From positions 46,262,001 through 46,326,000 of the forward strand of contig JAZBRS010000035.1 of assembly GCA_037176725.1 (NCBI GenBank): a stretch of 64,000 bases of DNA, in the 5' to 3' direction. The notes under the pieces were generated by a model. That model saw only the letters and a program-made list of their open reading frames with translations, was not told the origin of the DNA and searched no databases. Origin of the DNA: Posidonia oceanica. Lineage: Eukaryota; Streptophyta; Magnoliopsida; Alismatales; Posidoniaceae. The position numbers and the translations under genes were made by a program. The first letter of the stretch is position 1. Each line of letters opens with the position of its first letter. Below are positions 35,079 to 46,700 of the stretch, piece by piece.

Positions 35079-35558
35079 ACAAGCATATTTAGATGAAGAC
35101 AAATTTGAATAGAATTGGGCAACTAGATGAGGGTAGTATTTTCGATCACCTATGGATGCTAGAAAGGGGACAAGGTTTTGAAATTGAAATAAGGGTTCAA
35201 TGGAGGGGAGTTCACGGACTAGTACCCTTCTTCTAGTAAGCACTTCTCGGTTTGCATACCGGCTACGATGTAGCTTGGCCACCTCATCGTCGACGAAGTT
35301 GAAGAACTGTGTAGGGTTGTCGTCGGAGGAGGAGGATGTAGTGGCCGGAGCTTCTTTGCGTTTGGGACGAGTGGCCGACATCTTTTTGGGTGCCAATGCG
35401 AGAGGGAGGCTGGAGGAGAGAAGATCGCAAGAGATGAGAGGCTCGTGAGGCGATTTTGAAGGGTAGGAAGAAGTTGAAGGTCGGTGGAATGTGAAGGTCG
35501 GTTTAGGGTTAGAGAATAGTGAGAGTCGTTGGGTGAAAAAACCTAGTTTATAACACAT
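35079..35558 (-). pseudogene. Element E extra ORF, N-terminal part cut by element D
   Basis: The minus-strand frame starts either at 35558 or, more plausibly, at the ATG at 35381. There it begins MSATRPKRKE followed by a Ser/Thr/Asp-rich segment and then a region like the start of the 'putative plant transposon protein' domain. The sequence before 35381 looks like a low-complexity leader. The frame runs without a stop into the ACAAG duplication and element D. The remaining part is at 16777-17522. Before D arrived this ORF may have been open throughout. Confidence 0.75.
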
Positions 35559-35963
35559 TTTGCGACAAAAACGCTACGCCGTTTTGTAACGGAGCTCCAT
35601 TTTATCTAATAAAATAATTCAAGCAAGTCAAAATCGGAGCTCTGATATATACCGACGTTCTGTATGAGGGAAAAACGGAGTTCCGTTTTTCACCAGTGCT
35701 CCAGATCAGGGAATTTCAGGACACCATTTTTTCATCGGTGCTCCGTGTTAGGGAAAAACATTCCGTTTTTCATCGACGCTCTGGATCAGGGAATTTCAGG
35801 GCACCGTTTATTCACCGGTGCTCCGTGTCAGGGAAAAATGGAGTTTCGTTTTTCACCGGTGTTCCGTTTTAATTCCAAGGATAAAAACCACAAAATTCAA
35901 TACTGTAGAAACGGAGCACCGTTTTTCCACCGGAGTTCCGAAACAGAGTTTTGAATAATATTT
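35559..35963 (-). repeat. Element E pol-to-extra-ORF spacer with ACGGAG..CCGTTT dyads
   Basis: Repeated inverted words such as AAAACGGAGTTCCGTTTT alternate with CACCGGTGCTCCGTGT and TCAGGGAATTTCAGGG in a roughly tandem arrangement. The same dyad class occurs in the LTRs of E (15930-16150, 41220-41430). Confidence 0.8.
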
Positions 35964-38900
35964 TTACATAGTGTCTTCAATCTTGCTAATCCCTAAATCC
36001 CGTCTAATTTTTACAAATTGGGTTTCTTCTAAGGGTTTTGTAAATATATCAGCTAATTGGTCTTTAGTTAAAACAAATTCTAATTTTATGTCATTTTTTG
36101 CAATATGATCTCTTAAGAAATGATGTCTTACTTCAATATGTTTTGTTCTTGAGTGATGTACTGGATTTTTGGATAAATTTATAGCACTTGTGTTATCACA
36201 AAAAATTGGTGTGTTTTCAAATGATAATTTGTAATCTTTTAGTATTTATTGCATCCAAAGAACTTGAGCACAACAGCATCCAACTGCTATATACTCAACT
36301 TCTGTGGTGGATAAAGCAACACTATTTTGCTTTTTGCAAAACCGAGATACTAGAGAGTATCCTAAAAATTGACATGTGCCACTAGTCCTCTTCCTATCAG
36401 TCTTACAACTCGCATAGTCTGCATCACTATATGCAGTTAGGTCTAGGTTTGAATTTTTGGAATAATAGAGTCCATAATCCCTAGATCCTTGTAAGTATTT
36501 TAGAATTTATTTTACTGCTATCAAATGTGATTCCATAGGAGAGGCTTGGAATCTAGCACATAGACACACACTAAACATTATGTCTGGCCTACTTGCAGTT
36601 AAATAGAGCAAAGATTTTATCATCCTTCTATATAGTTTTTGATCTACTCTTATTCCAGTTTCATCCTTATCAAGTCTACATGAAGTGCTCATAGGAGTTT
36701 TTGCAACCTTGGAATTTTCCATGCCAAATTTCTTTAGGAGTTCATTTGTATATTTTTCTTGATTTATAAATATTCCATTATTGGTTTGTTTTATTTGTAA
36801 TCCTAAAAAGAATGTCAGTTCTCCCATCATGCTCATTTCAAATTCTTTTTGCATGTTTTCAGAAAATTTTTCACATAGTTTTTCATTTGTAGATCCAAAA
36901 ATTATGTTATCTACATAAATTTGAGCAACTAAAATGTCATTGTTTATATTTTTGATAAATAATGTTGTATCTACAATTCTGATTGAAAAGCCATCATCTA
37001 TTAGGAATTTTTTAAGCCTATCATACCAAACTCTAGGTGCTTGCTTAAGTCCATATAAGGCTTTATTAAGTTTAAATACATGATCTAAACTTTGTTCATT
37101 TTCAAACCCTAGAGGTTGCTTGACATAGACTTCTTCTTCAATAATTCCATTCAAGAATGCACTTTTTACATCCATTTGAAATAATTTAAACTCTCGATGA
37201 CATGCAAAAACTAGAAGTATTCTAATAGATTCTAATCTTGCAACTGGTGTATAAGTCTCATCATAATCTATATCTTCTTCTTGATTATAGCCTTGGGCAA
37301 CTAACCTAGCCTTATTTCTAGTGACATTACCTGATTCATCAAGTTTATTTCTAAAAATCCATTTTGTTCCTATTATTAGATGATTTTCAGGTTTAGGAAC
37401 TAATTCCCATACATTATTTCTAGTGAATTGATTTAGTTCTTCATGCATAGCCATAGTCCAATATTCATCATTACAAGCCTCTTGAATATTTTTGGGCTCT
37501 ATGGAAGACATAAAAGCATATGTTGCACATCCAAGATCAACTTTGGATCTAGTTAAGACACTTTTGGAAACCTCACCAATGATAAGATCCTTGGGATGAT
37601 TATTGACATATTGCCAAGATTTTGTTAGGTTTTCATCTTTTGTAGTGTTAACATTAGTGTTTGTTAAGTTTTCTACAGTTTGTAATTCTTCGTCATTTTC
37701 TATATGTATCATCTGATTTTTATTTTCATCAAAATTAATGTGTAGTGATTCTTCTATTATTAGAGTTCTTTTGTTGTAAACTCTATATGTCTTGCTTCTT
37801 GAAGAGTATCCAAGAAATATTACTTCATCAGATTTAGAATCAAATTTATCAAGGTTGTCTTTAGTGTTTAAGATAAAGCACTTGCACCCAAAAACCTTGA
37901 AATAAGAAATTCGAGGAGTATTTCCAAACCATAATTCATAAGGAGTTTTGTTCAAAATAGGATGAAGTAAAACACGATTCAAAATATAACATGCAGTGTT
38001 GACTGCCTCGGCCCAGAAGTGCTTAGGCAAATCATTTTTGCAAAGCATGGTTCTGGCCATTTCTTGAAGTGTCCTATTCTTTCTCTCAACTACTCCATTT
38101 TGTTGTGGAGTCCTAGGGAAAGAGAAATTGTGTTCAAAACCATTCTCAATACAGAAGTTTTCAAAATCATCGTTTTCAAATTCACCACCATGATCACTTC
38201 TAATTTTTATAATTTTGAAACCCTTTTCATTTTGTACTCTTTTGCAAAATGTTTGAAATTCATTGAAGACATCGCTTTTGTTTGTAAGAAATATGACCCA
38301 AGTGTAGCGAGAAAAATCATCAACTAACACAAAACTTATCTTTTTCCCCCTAAGCTAAGGGTTCTACTGGGACCGAATAAATCAATATGAATGAGTTCCA
38401 AGGGCTTGGAAGTAGAAACAATATCTTTGGATTTAAAAGATGATTTGAATTGTTTTCCAAACTGACATGCATCACAAAGTTTATTCTTTTTGAAATCTAA
38501 TTTGGGCAAGCCTTTTAGAAAATCACCTTTTGACAACTTAAATAGTTGATTCATGCTAGCATGGCCTAGTCTCCTATGCCAAAGCCACTTTTCATCATTT
38601 GAAGCTACAAGATAAGAGTTTATTGAAGTTTTAGGTTCATATTGGATTTTAATCTTATATACATTATTTTTCCTACTTCCAATAAATAATACTTTCTTAG
38701 TAATAGCATCGATAATAGTGCATAATTTCTTATCAAAAATTATTTGTATCCTTTATCACAAAGTTGGCTAATGCTAATAAGATTATGCTTGTGGCCATCT
38801 ACAAGAAGTACATTTTCTATAGAGGGATCTTCGGGATTACCTATGTTCCCGATTCCGACTATCTTGCCTTTGCTATTATCTCCGAACGTGACGGTTCCAT

Positions 38901-38988
38901 CGTCCTTTGACTTAAGAGTGCTTAGGAGTTTATGTTCTCCAGTCATGTGACGAGAGCAGCCACTATCCAATATCCATTTAGATTTCAT
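35964..38988 (-). pseudogene. Element E Copia pol (protease-integrase-RT-RNase H), decayed
   Basis: Read on the minus strand. Protease has [10 protein letters not shown] (about 38950). Integrase has its zinc-binding HH-CC (HRRLGHA, CDACQFGK), then D, D and E in HIDLFGP, SDHGG and NGVVERKNR. RT has WIFRNKLDESG, DVKSAFLNG, LKQAPRVWY and the active-site line YVDNIIFG, where Copia elements have YVDD, so one catalytic Asp is changed to Asn. RNase H has YSDADYASC, the Glu of STTEVEY, and CDNTSAI. Single-base frameshifts lie near 38990, 38740 and 38331. In-frame TAA codons lie at 36507-36509 and 36246-36248. The end ISKIEDTM-stop is at 35964. It would have copied and integrated the element; it is now inactive. 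Confidence 0.95.
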
Positions 38989-40580
38989 AATTTTCCTACA
39001 TTAGATGAAAGTAGAGTCTTAGGAACCCATATTTTCTTTTGATGAGTTATGCCATATTTATTTCTTAGAACCCATTTAGAGTTTTGTTTTCTTGTTACAA
39101 ATACATATTTTTCTTTTGTAGTTTCCCTTATAAAGCCATTTTCATAAGGTGTGTTTTGGAATGGAGAGAATCTTATACCATGCTTATATAGTGTTTTTCT
39201 TTGGTTTGAGAGTAAAAGATCCAGATTTTGTTTTCCCTTTGTAAACTTAGTTACTGTGTTAAGTAAGTCATTGCTTTTGTCTTTTAGGAATGAAATGTCT
39301 TTTTCAAGATTGTTTATTTTATATTTCATTTGACCTAAGCTCATATTTAGCTCTACATTTTTTTGATCTAGTTCTTCATTTTCTAATACCATTTTCTTTC
39401 CTTCTTCTATTAGAGAGTCATTTACAGAATTTAAGTGATCAATATTGAGAGTCATATTTTTAGATTTTACTTTCAAATTTTTATATTTTTCATATAAGTC
39501 ATTGAATGCATCTAATAGTTCTTCTGTATCTATTTCAGGAGATGAACATGGATCATCACCTTGTGCCATGAAGTACATGTAAGCTGATTCATTTTCTGAA
39601 GGAGATTCTTCATCAGAAAAAGAATCACTATCTTCCCATGTAGCCTGTAGTGTTTTTTTCTTGGATTTTTTAAAGATGTTATTATCCTTTTTAAAAGTTT
39701 TCATTTTTAATAATGGACAATCTCTTTTTATATGTCCGGGTTTGTTGCATTTATAGTAAAGTGGAGTCTCATCTTTGTTATTCAATTTTTCAGAAAATTT
39801 TCCATTTCTTTTATATTTTCCATTTCTAATGAATTTTTTAAATCTTCTAGTTGGAAGAGCAATATCTTCATCTTCCTCTTCCTCTGATTCTTCAGAATCA
39901 GTAGTTATGTTTAAGGCTATATTTTTTCTATTTATTCCTTTTTCAATTTCTTTATCTTTTATTTGGATTTCATAGGAAATCAAATTTCCCATAAGTTCCT
40001 CTAGTGAGTAGTTTGACAAATCTTTCGCTTCCTCAATGGCCGTTGTTTTCTTTTCCCATTCTTGAGTTAAAGATCTTAGAATTTTTCTTACTAGGTCACT
40101 TTGAGAGTATCCTTTTCCTAGTGATTGTAATGGATTAGTAATTTCATTAAATCTTGTAAACATTTCACTAATGGGTTCATTAGGTTTCATTTTAAATAAT
40201 TCATATTTATGTACTAACATATTTATTTTAGTTTCTTTTACTTGGTTGGTTCCTTCATGAGTGACTTCTAGATTATGCCAAGCTTCATGTGAAGTTTTGC
40301 AATTAGATATCCTATTAAATTGTTCTTGATTAACAGCATAGAATAATATGTTGAGTCCCTTAGCATCTAGTTGTGTAAGTTTCTTTTCTTCTTCACTCCA
40401 ATCTTTGTAAGAAGTGTTGTAAATTGTGTAGCCATTTATAACAATATCCCAAAATTCAAAATTAATTGATTTTAGATAAATAACCATTCTAACTTTTCAA
40501 TAGTTGTAGTTAAGGCCATCAAAGATGGGTGGCCTGTTAATGCTTTGACCCTCTGCTATGTTGTTATTAACATAAGTCAT
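38985..40580 (-). pseudogene. Element E gag with UBN2 domain and defective zinc knuckle
   Basis: The minus-strand start ATG is at 40578-40580 (MTYVNNNIAEGQ). A TGA at 40497-40499 replaces the Trp expected in FDG.NY.YWK.RM; the remainder is open from 40487. The UBN2/gag-polypeptide domain spans about 39930-40450. A Glu/Asp-rich linker follows (about 39850-39920). The knuckle reads YYKCNKPGHIKRDC, where the first Cys of CCHC is Tyr. The C-terminal third is predicted coiled coil (about 39240-39500). A missing base near 38990 separates it from protease. Gag forms the virus-like particle in Copia elements; this copy would not be functional. Confidence 0.93.
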
Positions 40581-40620
40581 TTTATCTAGAGATGAATTTA
40601 AATCTTAGTCTAGATAACCC

Positions 40621-40632
40621 GCTCTGATACCA
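40621..40632 (-). other. Element E primer-binding site
   Basis: On the minus strand TGGTATCAGAGC follows the 5' LTR after two bases. This is the standard Copia primer site, complementary to initiator Met-tRNA. Confidence 0.95.
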
Positions 40633-40634
40633 AT

Positions 40635-41727
40635 TATTGGATCAAATGGCTTCTCTAGAGGGGGTGAATAGAGATTATATGTATAATAGGTTGAGATTTA
40701 AAATCTAATCAAATTATCTTAATTTGAACTGTAAAGAAAAATGCATACACAGAATGAAGAAGAGAGATAATGAGCAATCAACACAATAATTTATAATGGT
40801 TCGGCCAAATCCCGGCCTAGTCCACTCTCTCCAGATCACCTTGAGATTTCCTTAATCTTTAAACTAAAAGATTACTTACTAGTTTGTTGAAAGTTCCCTT
40901 CAACAAAGACCTTGCAACTTCTAGTTGCCCTTTCTCCAAACCAGAGAAGACAATCCTTGCTTGTAGTATAAGATTGCAAACCGTACTCTCTTTTTGCCAA
41001 GCTCTGAAGTGGAGTGTTGACGTAGTAGCTTGAGGAGGCTTGGAAAACTCTTGAAGATGTAAATCTAGCTCTTTGTGCTTGTATGAAGTCAAGTATGTGT
41101 ATATGATCAATGTGTACCCTTAGAGGTCCAATGGGGGTCCCTTTTATAGGCAAAAGCCCAACCCAAATGTGTTTCTAACGACTAGAAAATCTTCTCCAAC
41201 GTTCTGAAACGGCTAGTTGAACGGAGCGCCGAAATTCAACGGAACGCCATTTATTTTCAGCTCACGACCAAAATGGAGCGCCATTCTGGACCGGAGTGCC
41301 GTTTTGAGTTTCTCTTCAATGGGGTGCCGTTTTGGCACGATTCTTCTTTTCTTTTATTCAAGCTCTATTCGGCCCATTTACTGCTGAGCCCATTTACAAA
41401 ACAGAGCGTCGTTATACAACGGTGTGCTGTTTATGATCTTTTAAGTACAATCTATTCAGATATCTTATCTTCCTAATTTCTATACAATTGATCAATCTCA
41501 CAAGATCTTTTGATATCCTTACAAACTGTTACAATCAATTACACCATTTATACACAGAAATAACATACACTGTTTTTCTGTTCTTCAGCCTATATTTCAG
41601 TCTTCTTTGATGCTTTAAGTATCAATGTAAAACATGCTATATCAATCTCAAATAACCATTTTAACCATATAATATTATATCACATATATCATCAAAACAT
41701 AATATATATTTGGAGTATTTTCCAACA
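40635..41727 (-). repeat. Element E 5' LTR (right copy)
   Basis: A complete LTR of about 1.1 kb with TCCAACA at one end and TATTGGATC (TGTTGGATC in the sister copy) at the other, so the ends are short inverted repeats. It has the ACGGAGCGCC/GGCGTTCCGT-like dyads at about 41220-41430. The last 85 bases are absent from the sister LTR. Confidence 0.93.
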
Positions 41728-41732
41728 AAAAA

Positions 41733-42960
41733 TGCCTAGTCTGGTGCTGGGGAGCTGCTGCAAGACAGGGGTGGCTAGTCCTTGGAGGATTTGTGGACTT
41801 TCCAAGCGTATGCTCCGACTCCTCTCCAAGATGGTTGTAGGGATAGGGCTATTCTGCTCACCTCTCTCTCTAGGGTCGACTTCTATCTTCAACTTCTGTC
41901 TTCCTTTTTTTTGTATGCCCTTTATTGACTGATTTTTTTTTATTCTTTTTCTTTTCTTTTCTGTCTCTTTTTTTTTCTTTTTTTTTTGCTTTCACTCTCA
42001 CTCTCGGCCTATCATTTTCTCTCCCTCTGGAGGTACAGGTCCTATGAGGAGTTTGGACATTTCGCTCTGTTCTTTTTATTGGATGGTGGCTCCCTCACTT
42101 GCTAGGATATCTAGGTAGTGTCAACTGAGGAGGAACAAACTCTTTCCAAGCAGGCTAGTTATTTCGATTTTCGTCATCAGGCATGATTATTATGAATGAG
42201 GATTTTTGAACATCATGAATGAGTATGATTGATTTTTTTTTATTGATTTTTTTATTATCATGAATGAAGATGATTGATTTTTTTTTTGTTTTTTTTTTTT
42301 GACTAATGCTGCTACAAATGCATGTTGATTTTATATGCTATAGGGATGCTAAAAAAAGAGAGAGTATGCAACACTAAGAATGTATGCAGATGCAATTTTC
42401 AAATGCAAGATTGTGAAGCAATGAATGCATGGAACAAAATAAAAAAGGAGAAAAACTCTGCAAGGCAAGGATACATGCCTCAAGTCATTGGTAGTACTTC
42501 TTGAGGTAGCAAGAATTGACCGGTCTTGATTGCTCAACCTGGTCCATGTCCTCAAGGATCAGAAAGAGGATCGCTGAGCGATGAAGCTCACAGGTGATTT
42601 GAGCCATGTAGCTGAATGGATCTAGAGGTGTACCAAAGAGTATGAAAAGTTGGTCCTTCTGGGAACATATGCAGAGTGTGACGGCATGCAATGACATGTA
42701 ATGAAATGCCATGCAGTGAAATGCGATGTAATGCCGATCGGCCGGATAGATAAGATATCAGCTTGATGCAAATGCTGTGATGCGTGTGTTGATGCAAAGT
42801 AATACCATGCGACGCAATGCGATCGATTGATGTGCAGTGAGATGTTATGACATACAATAAGATGTAAATGATGTAGTGACATTCAAGGTGATGCTATGAG
42901 ATGTAAATGAGATGTTAATGATGATGCAAATAAAGAGGGGCGTGATAAGTTGACGGACTA
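41733..42960 (-). other. Element C 3' region right of the element E insertion
   Basis: The sequence continues element C after the AAAAA duplication. It is poly-T-rich at 41930-42300 and then rich in ATGCAATGC and GATGTAATG words. No gene is visible; the frames at 42485-42882 translate repeats. Confidence 0.6.
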
Positions 42961-42967
42961 ATCGCAG

Positions 42968-43216
42968 GATAGTTAGGGGTATCAGCCCGGGAGCAGGGAG
43001 CTAGACAAGACTAACGTGCTTGCCGTCTGGGTAGTTGGGGATACCGGCCCGAAGAAGGAGACTCCAAACACTTTGACGGATGTCATCCGGGCAGTTAGGG
43101 CTGCCAGCTCAAGCAGACATTTTGACAGTTGTCGACCGAGTAGTTTGGGCTACCAGCCCGATGCAAAGAAAAGGGTTAGACAGTATGACGGGTGTCACCC
43201 GAGCAGTTAGGGCTAC
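42968..43216 (-). repeat. Element C dispersed hairpin family, right group
   Basis: Five members: 42968-42983 (GATA/TATC), 43030-43045 (GGTA/TACC), 43090-43105 (GGCAG/CTGCC), 43140-43153 (GTAG/CTAC) and 43203-43216 (GCAG/CTAC, a U-G wobble on the sense strand). Each is followed by CAGCCCG or a close variant. They are the same family as at 14154-14690 and 22374-24601. Confidence 0.85.
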
Positions 43217-43235
43217 CAGCCCGATGTAGAGAAGG

Positions 43236-44206
43236 AGGATATCGATTGGTCCAAAGGCCAAGCGATGACAGGAAGGGATTTTGACAAGTCCGAAGACTTG
43301 GCACAGGCAGGATCGGGATATCGACAAGTCCAAAGACTTGGCACCGCAAAGGATTAGATATCGACAGATCTGAAGATCTGACACAACAAAGGAATCGACA
43401 GATCTGAAGATCTAGCGCGGCAAAAGGGTATCGACAGATCCGAAGATCTGGCGCAGCAAAGGCGTATCAACAGATCTGAAGATCTGGCGCAGCAAAGGGG
43501 TACTGACAGATCCAAAGATCTGGCGCAGCAAAGGGGTATCGACAGATCTAAGGACCTGGTGCAGCAAAGGATATTAACAAATCTGAAGATCTGGCGCAAC
43601 AAAGGGGTATCGACAGATCCGAAGATCTGGCATAGCAAAGGGGTATCGACAGATCCGAAGATCTGGCGCAGCAAAGGATATCGACAGATCCGAAGATCTA
43701 GCACAGCAAAGGGGTATCGATAGATCCGAAGATCTAGCACAGCAAAGGATATCGACAGATCCGAAGATCTAGCGCAACAAAGGGGTATCGACAGATCCGA
43801 AGATCTGGCGCAGCAAAGGATATCGACAGATCCGAAGATCTGGCACAGCGAAGGGGTATCGACAGATCCGAAGATCTGGCGCAGCGAAGGGTATCGACAG
43901 ATCTGGCACAACAAAGGATATCGACAGATCCGAAGATCTAGCGCAGCAAAGGAGTATCGACAGATCCAAAGATTTGGCGCAGTAAAGGATATCGACAGAT
44001 CTGAAGATCTAGTGCAGCAAAGTGGTATTGACAGATCCGAAGGTCTAGTGCAGCAAAGGGGTATCGATAGATCTGAAGGTCTGGCATAGCAAAGGGGTAT
44101 CGATAGATCCGAAGATCTAGCGCAGCAAAAGGGTATCGACAGATTCGAAGGTCTAGCACAGCAAAGGGGTATCGATAGATCCGAAGATCTGGCGCAGCAA
44201 AGGATA
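43236..44206 (-). repeat. Element C tandem array 2: CAGATC hairpin units
   Basis: About 25 units of roughly 36 bases with the core CAGATCCGAAGATCTGGC and the spacer GCAGCAAAGGGGTATCGA. CAGATC and GATCTG pair around CGAA. On the sense (minus) strand this reads CAGATC-TTCG-GATCTG, a UUCG loop closed by a C-G pair. At the array edge the stem changes to CAAGTC/GACTTG (43285-43300, 43325-43340) and TTGGTC/GGCCAA (43239-43254) while pairing is kept or nearly kept. Confidence 0.95.
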
Positions 44207-44529
44207 GAAAATTGATGCCAAAGGGCGACCGAGATGCCCCTGGTATCGAAGCGCTGATGGGTTCGCCTTGCTGGCGAAGGAGACAAAAGAGATAGGGATG
44301 CAGGGGGTCAAGCTGCAAGGTTCGGCTGAGAAGAGGTCTGCTGAAGAGGCTGGTCTACAGGTGCTTCTGGATCGCTGCTGCTGTTGATGTTGGCAGTACT
44401 GTTGTGGTAGTTGAGACTACTTCTACCTGTGATGCTGTTGATCTATGCCTCTATTAGGATCTAGGGTGTCGTGCTTGCAGACTCGGGCCGATGCTTGGCA
44501 GATGGGAAAGTTCTAAGTCGGGCCCCTCG

Positions 44530-46700
44530 CGAACAAGGCTAGGGAAAGGCAGGAGAAGAGATCAAATCGATGTGATAAGAGGGATCCATTGAGGAAGGGT
44601 TGGAATCAGCAAGGACGGGAGCAAGAAAATAGACCCTTAAGGTTCCAGGGTGTGCAGGTGCAGGTGTGTGTGCAACCTGTTGTGTGTTAATGACAATGAC
44701 CCCATCGTCCATCAAATCCTGGACAGCATTCTGGAGAGTAAAGCATTTGTTCGTCGAGTGTCCGCCGGCTCGATGAAACTTGCAAAACATGCTCACCTTA
44801 TACCATTACGGAAGAGGATCCGGTGGTGGATGAATCTCCAGGAGCTCCAAGAGCGACGCAACCTTGGGAAAGATAGTGTTTAGCGGCTTAGGTAGTGGTG
44901 TGAACTCGCTTTCCTTTTGCCTTGGTTGTCGTCCTTGCCGGGCTAGTGCGACGTGATGCACTGGCCCAACAATGGTAGTGCCTTGTGTAGTGTGTGTCCT
45001 AGGTGTTGGAGCACATATCGCCTGACTCGGACCAGGCTGAGCCACCATGTTGATTGGTGTGGCATGGGACTGAATATATGCAATAGAGGGCTTCGGAGGA
45101 TCTCTCCTCCTGGGGTTGTTGTTGCCACTGTTGGATTTGGCAAATGTAGATAGTGCAAGAAAGCTGCCGCTACGGAGTGAGCCTTCCACACAGGCGCCCG
45201 CCCAAATCAATGACGAGAATGTGGTGATAGGCTGGATGCTCAACAAGCCCCCTACATTTGGCTGCGCACCTCGAATGATAATCTCAATAGACTCCTCATC
45301 AGAGGGCCTATCTCGAACTTGTGATGCGAGGATGCGTCAACGGCCGACATACTACCCAAATGCCTCATGGGGTCTCTGCCTAGTGGAGACAAGATCCTCG
45401 CGCTTTGGGATCAAGTCGAGGTTGAAAGAGTACTGCTCCAGGAATGCCTGACTGAGGTCGTTCCAAGTCTGAATCATAGCCATGTCAAGGGAAGTGAACC
45501 ACTTGAGCACGGGGCCAGTCAGACTCTTCTGGAATAGCCAGATCAGGAGCCTATCGTCAGCCTGAAGTTGAGCAAGGTCTCCGCAGTACGCCCCAAGATG
45601 TGAGATTGGGCAACCCTTTCCATTGTACTTTTCGAATTCCAGGACATGGAAATTTGTAGGAAATACTGCCTCTGGGAAATAACAGAGGTCCCAAAACTGG
45701 TAAGGCTGGCGGTCTCCGCCCTGTGATGATCGTAGTGCCCCCTCGAGATCACCTACTCTAGCAAGGAGTGTGTTTGAGGGCACTACCGATGGAAACTGTG
45801 CAGGTTGGGCAGGAACCACGTACGCTGAATATGCTGCCCTTGAGGGGTCCTCTGGGTCTACCATCACACCACCTGGTGCCATGGCGTGAGGGTCAGTGTA
45901 CCCGTGCGATAGTGCTGAAGGAAGTGGCATGCAAGATGAAGGCAAGACCTGTGGGGGCACAGAAAAGTGATATGCAGGAGACTGTGCTGTGTAGGATGCA
46001 GAATGAGGGAACAACTGCTGCTGCACTGGTATGGTGCCAGGCAACGAAGTCTGTGTGTGCTGTGCTCCCACCAACCCAAGGGGCTGACCACCAGATACCA
46101 AAGGTGGATACTGTGCACTAAGTGGAGTCTGTGCTAAAGGCACAGATGTCGCCCCTATCGTCAGTGTAGTGAGAACCTAGGCAACGGCCGAGGCGGAGGT
46201 GCAGTAGGGTGTGCTTGGAACACAGAAAAGGGTTGCTGGACCTCAGGAGTAACTGGAAACAAAGGTGGGCGAATAGTATGAGCCATACCCTACAGTGCTT
46301 GAACAAGCTCTATCACACGCTGGTACTGCTTATCAGGGGTCCCGTCAGTAGGAAGACTGAAATGTAGGACCGGTGAGGGATCAGGTGCCAAAGGTGGCTG
46401 GGACACAGACTAACCAAAAGGTAAGGATCCTACAACTGAAGAGGACTCAATAGAGTGGGTGCTAAAGGTGTCAGAGCCCTGGGCAAGGGGGCAGTGAACT
46501 GAAAACCTAGAGCACGAGTGGTGGTCACCGAAACAGACTCGGTGACAGGCTCTGGGCTAGCAAAGGTTGGTCGACGCCCTGAAATGAGCGAAGAGAAATT
46601 CCCAGACACTTGAGACTGGAAGGCTTGATAGGAAGGAACAGCAGAAGTGACAGCAAAAGAGAAAGGAGTTGACAGTGGGGTCTCTTCCAAAGCAACAAAA
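44530..46700 (-). pseudogene. Element C Tat-type gag
   Basis: Read on the minus strand. A Pro/Ser/Thr-rich N-terminal part (about 46430-46690) is followed, after a frameshift, by the Retrotrans_gag core (about 45352-45730: FHVLEFEKYNGKG, LIWLFQKSLTGPVLKWF, TWNDLSQAFLEQYSFNLD), typical of Ogre/Tat gag. Then comes a linker and the knuckle CKFHRAGGHSTNKC (near 44770). From 46143 to 44539 the frame is constant and is broken only by stops at 45352 (TAG), 45337 (TGA) and about 44797 (TAA). Gag packages element RNA. The 3' end near 44539 is followed directly by the hairpin array, with no pol. Confidence 0.88.

Larger units (their letters stand above)
15348..41727 (-). mobile_element. SIRE/Maximus-like Copia retrotransposon E
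   Basis: The right LTR runs from TATTGGATC (TGTTGGATC in the left copy) to TCCAACA. The TSD is AAAAA (15343-15347, 41728-41732). On the minus strand: 5' LTR (40635-41727), primer-binding site complementary to initiator Met-tRNA (40621-40632), gag (38985-40580), pol (35964-38988) in the Copia order protease-integrase-RT-RNase H, then an extra ORF typical of the SIRE lineage, which element D splits. Net length is about 8.8 kb. Gag has a stop and pol has frameshifts, stops and a changed RT active site, so it is dead. The left LTR lacks about 85 bases at its inner end together with the normal PPT junction. Confidence 0.93.

Noticed and set aside
43354..44318. A 310-residue repetitive Cys/Arg/Ser-rich protein on the minus strand
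   Set aside because: It is the translation of the CAGATC hairpin array of element C.
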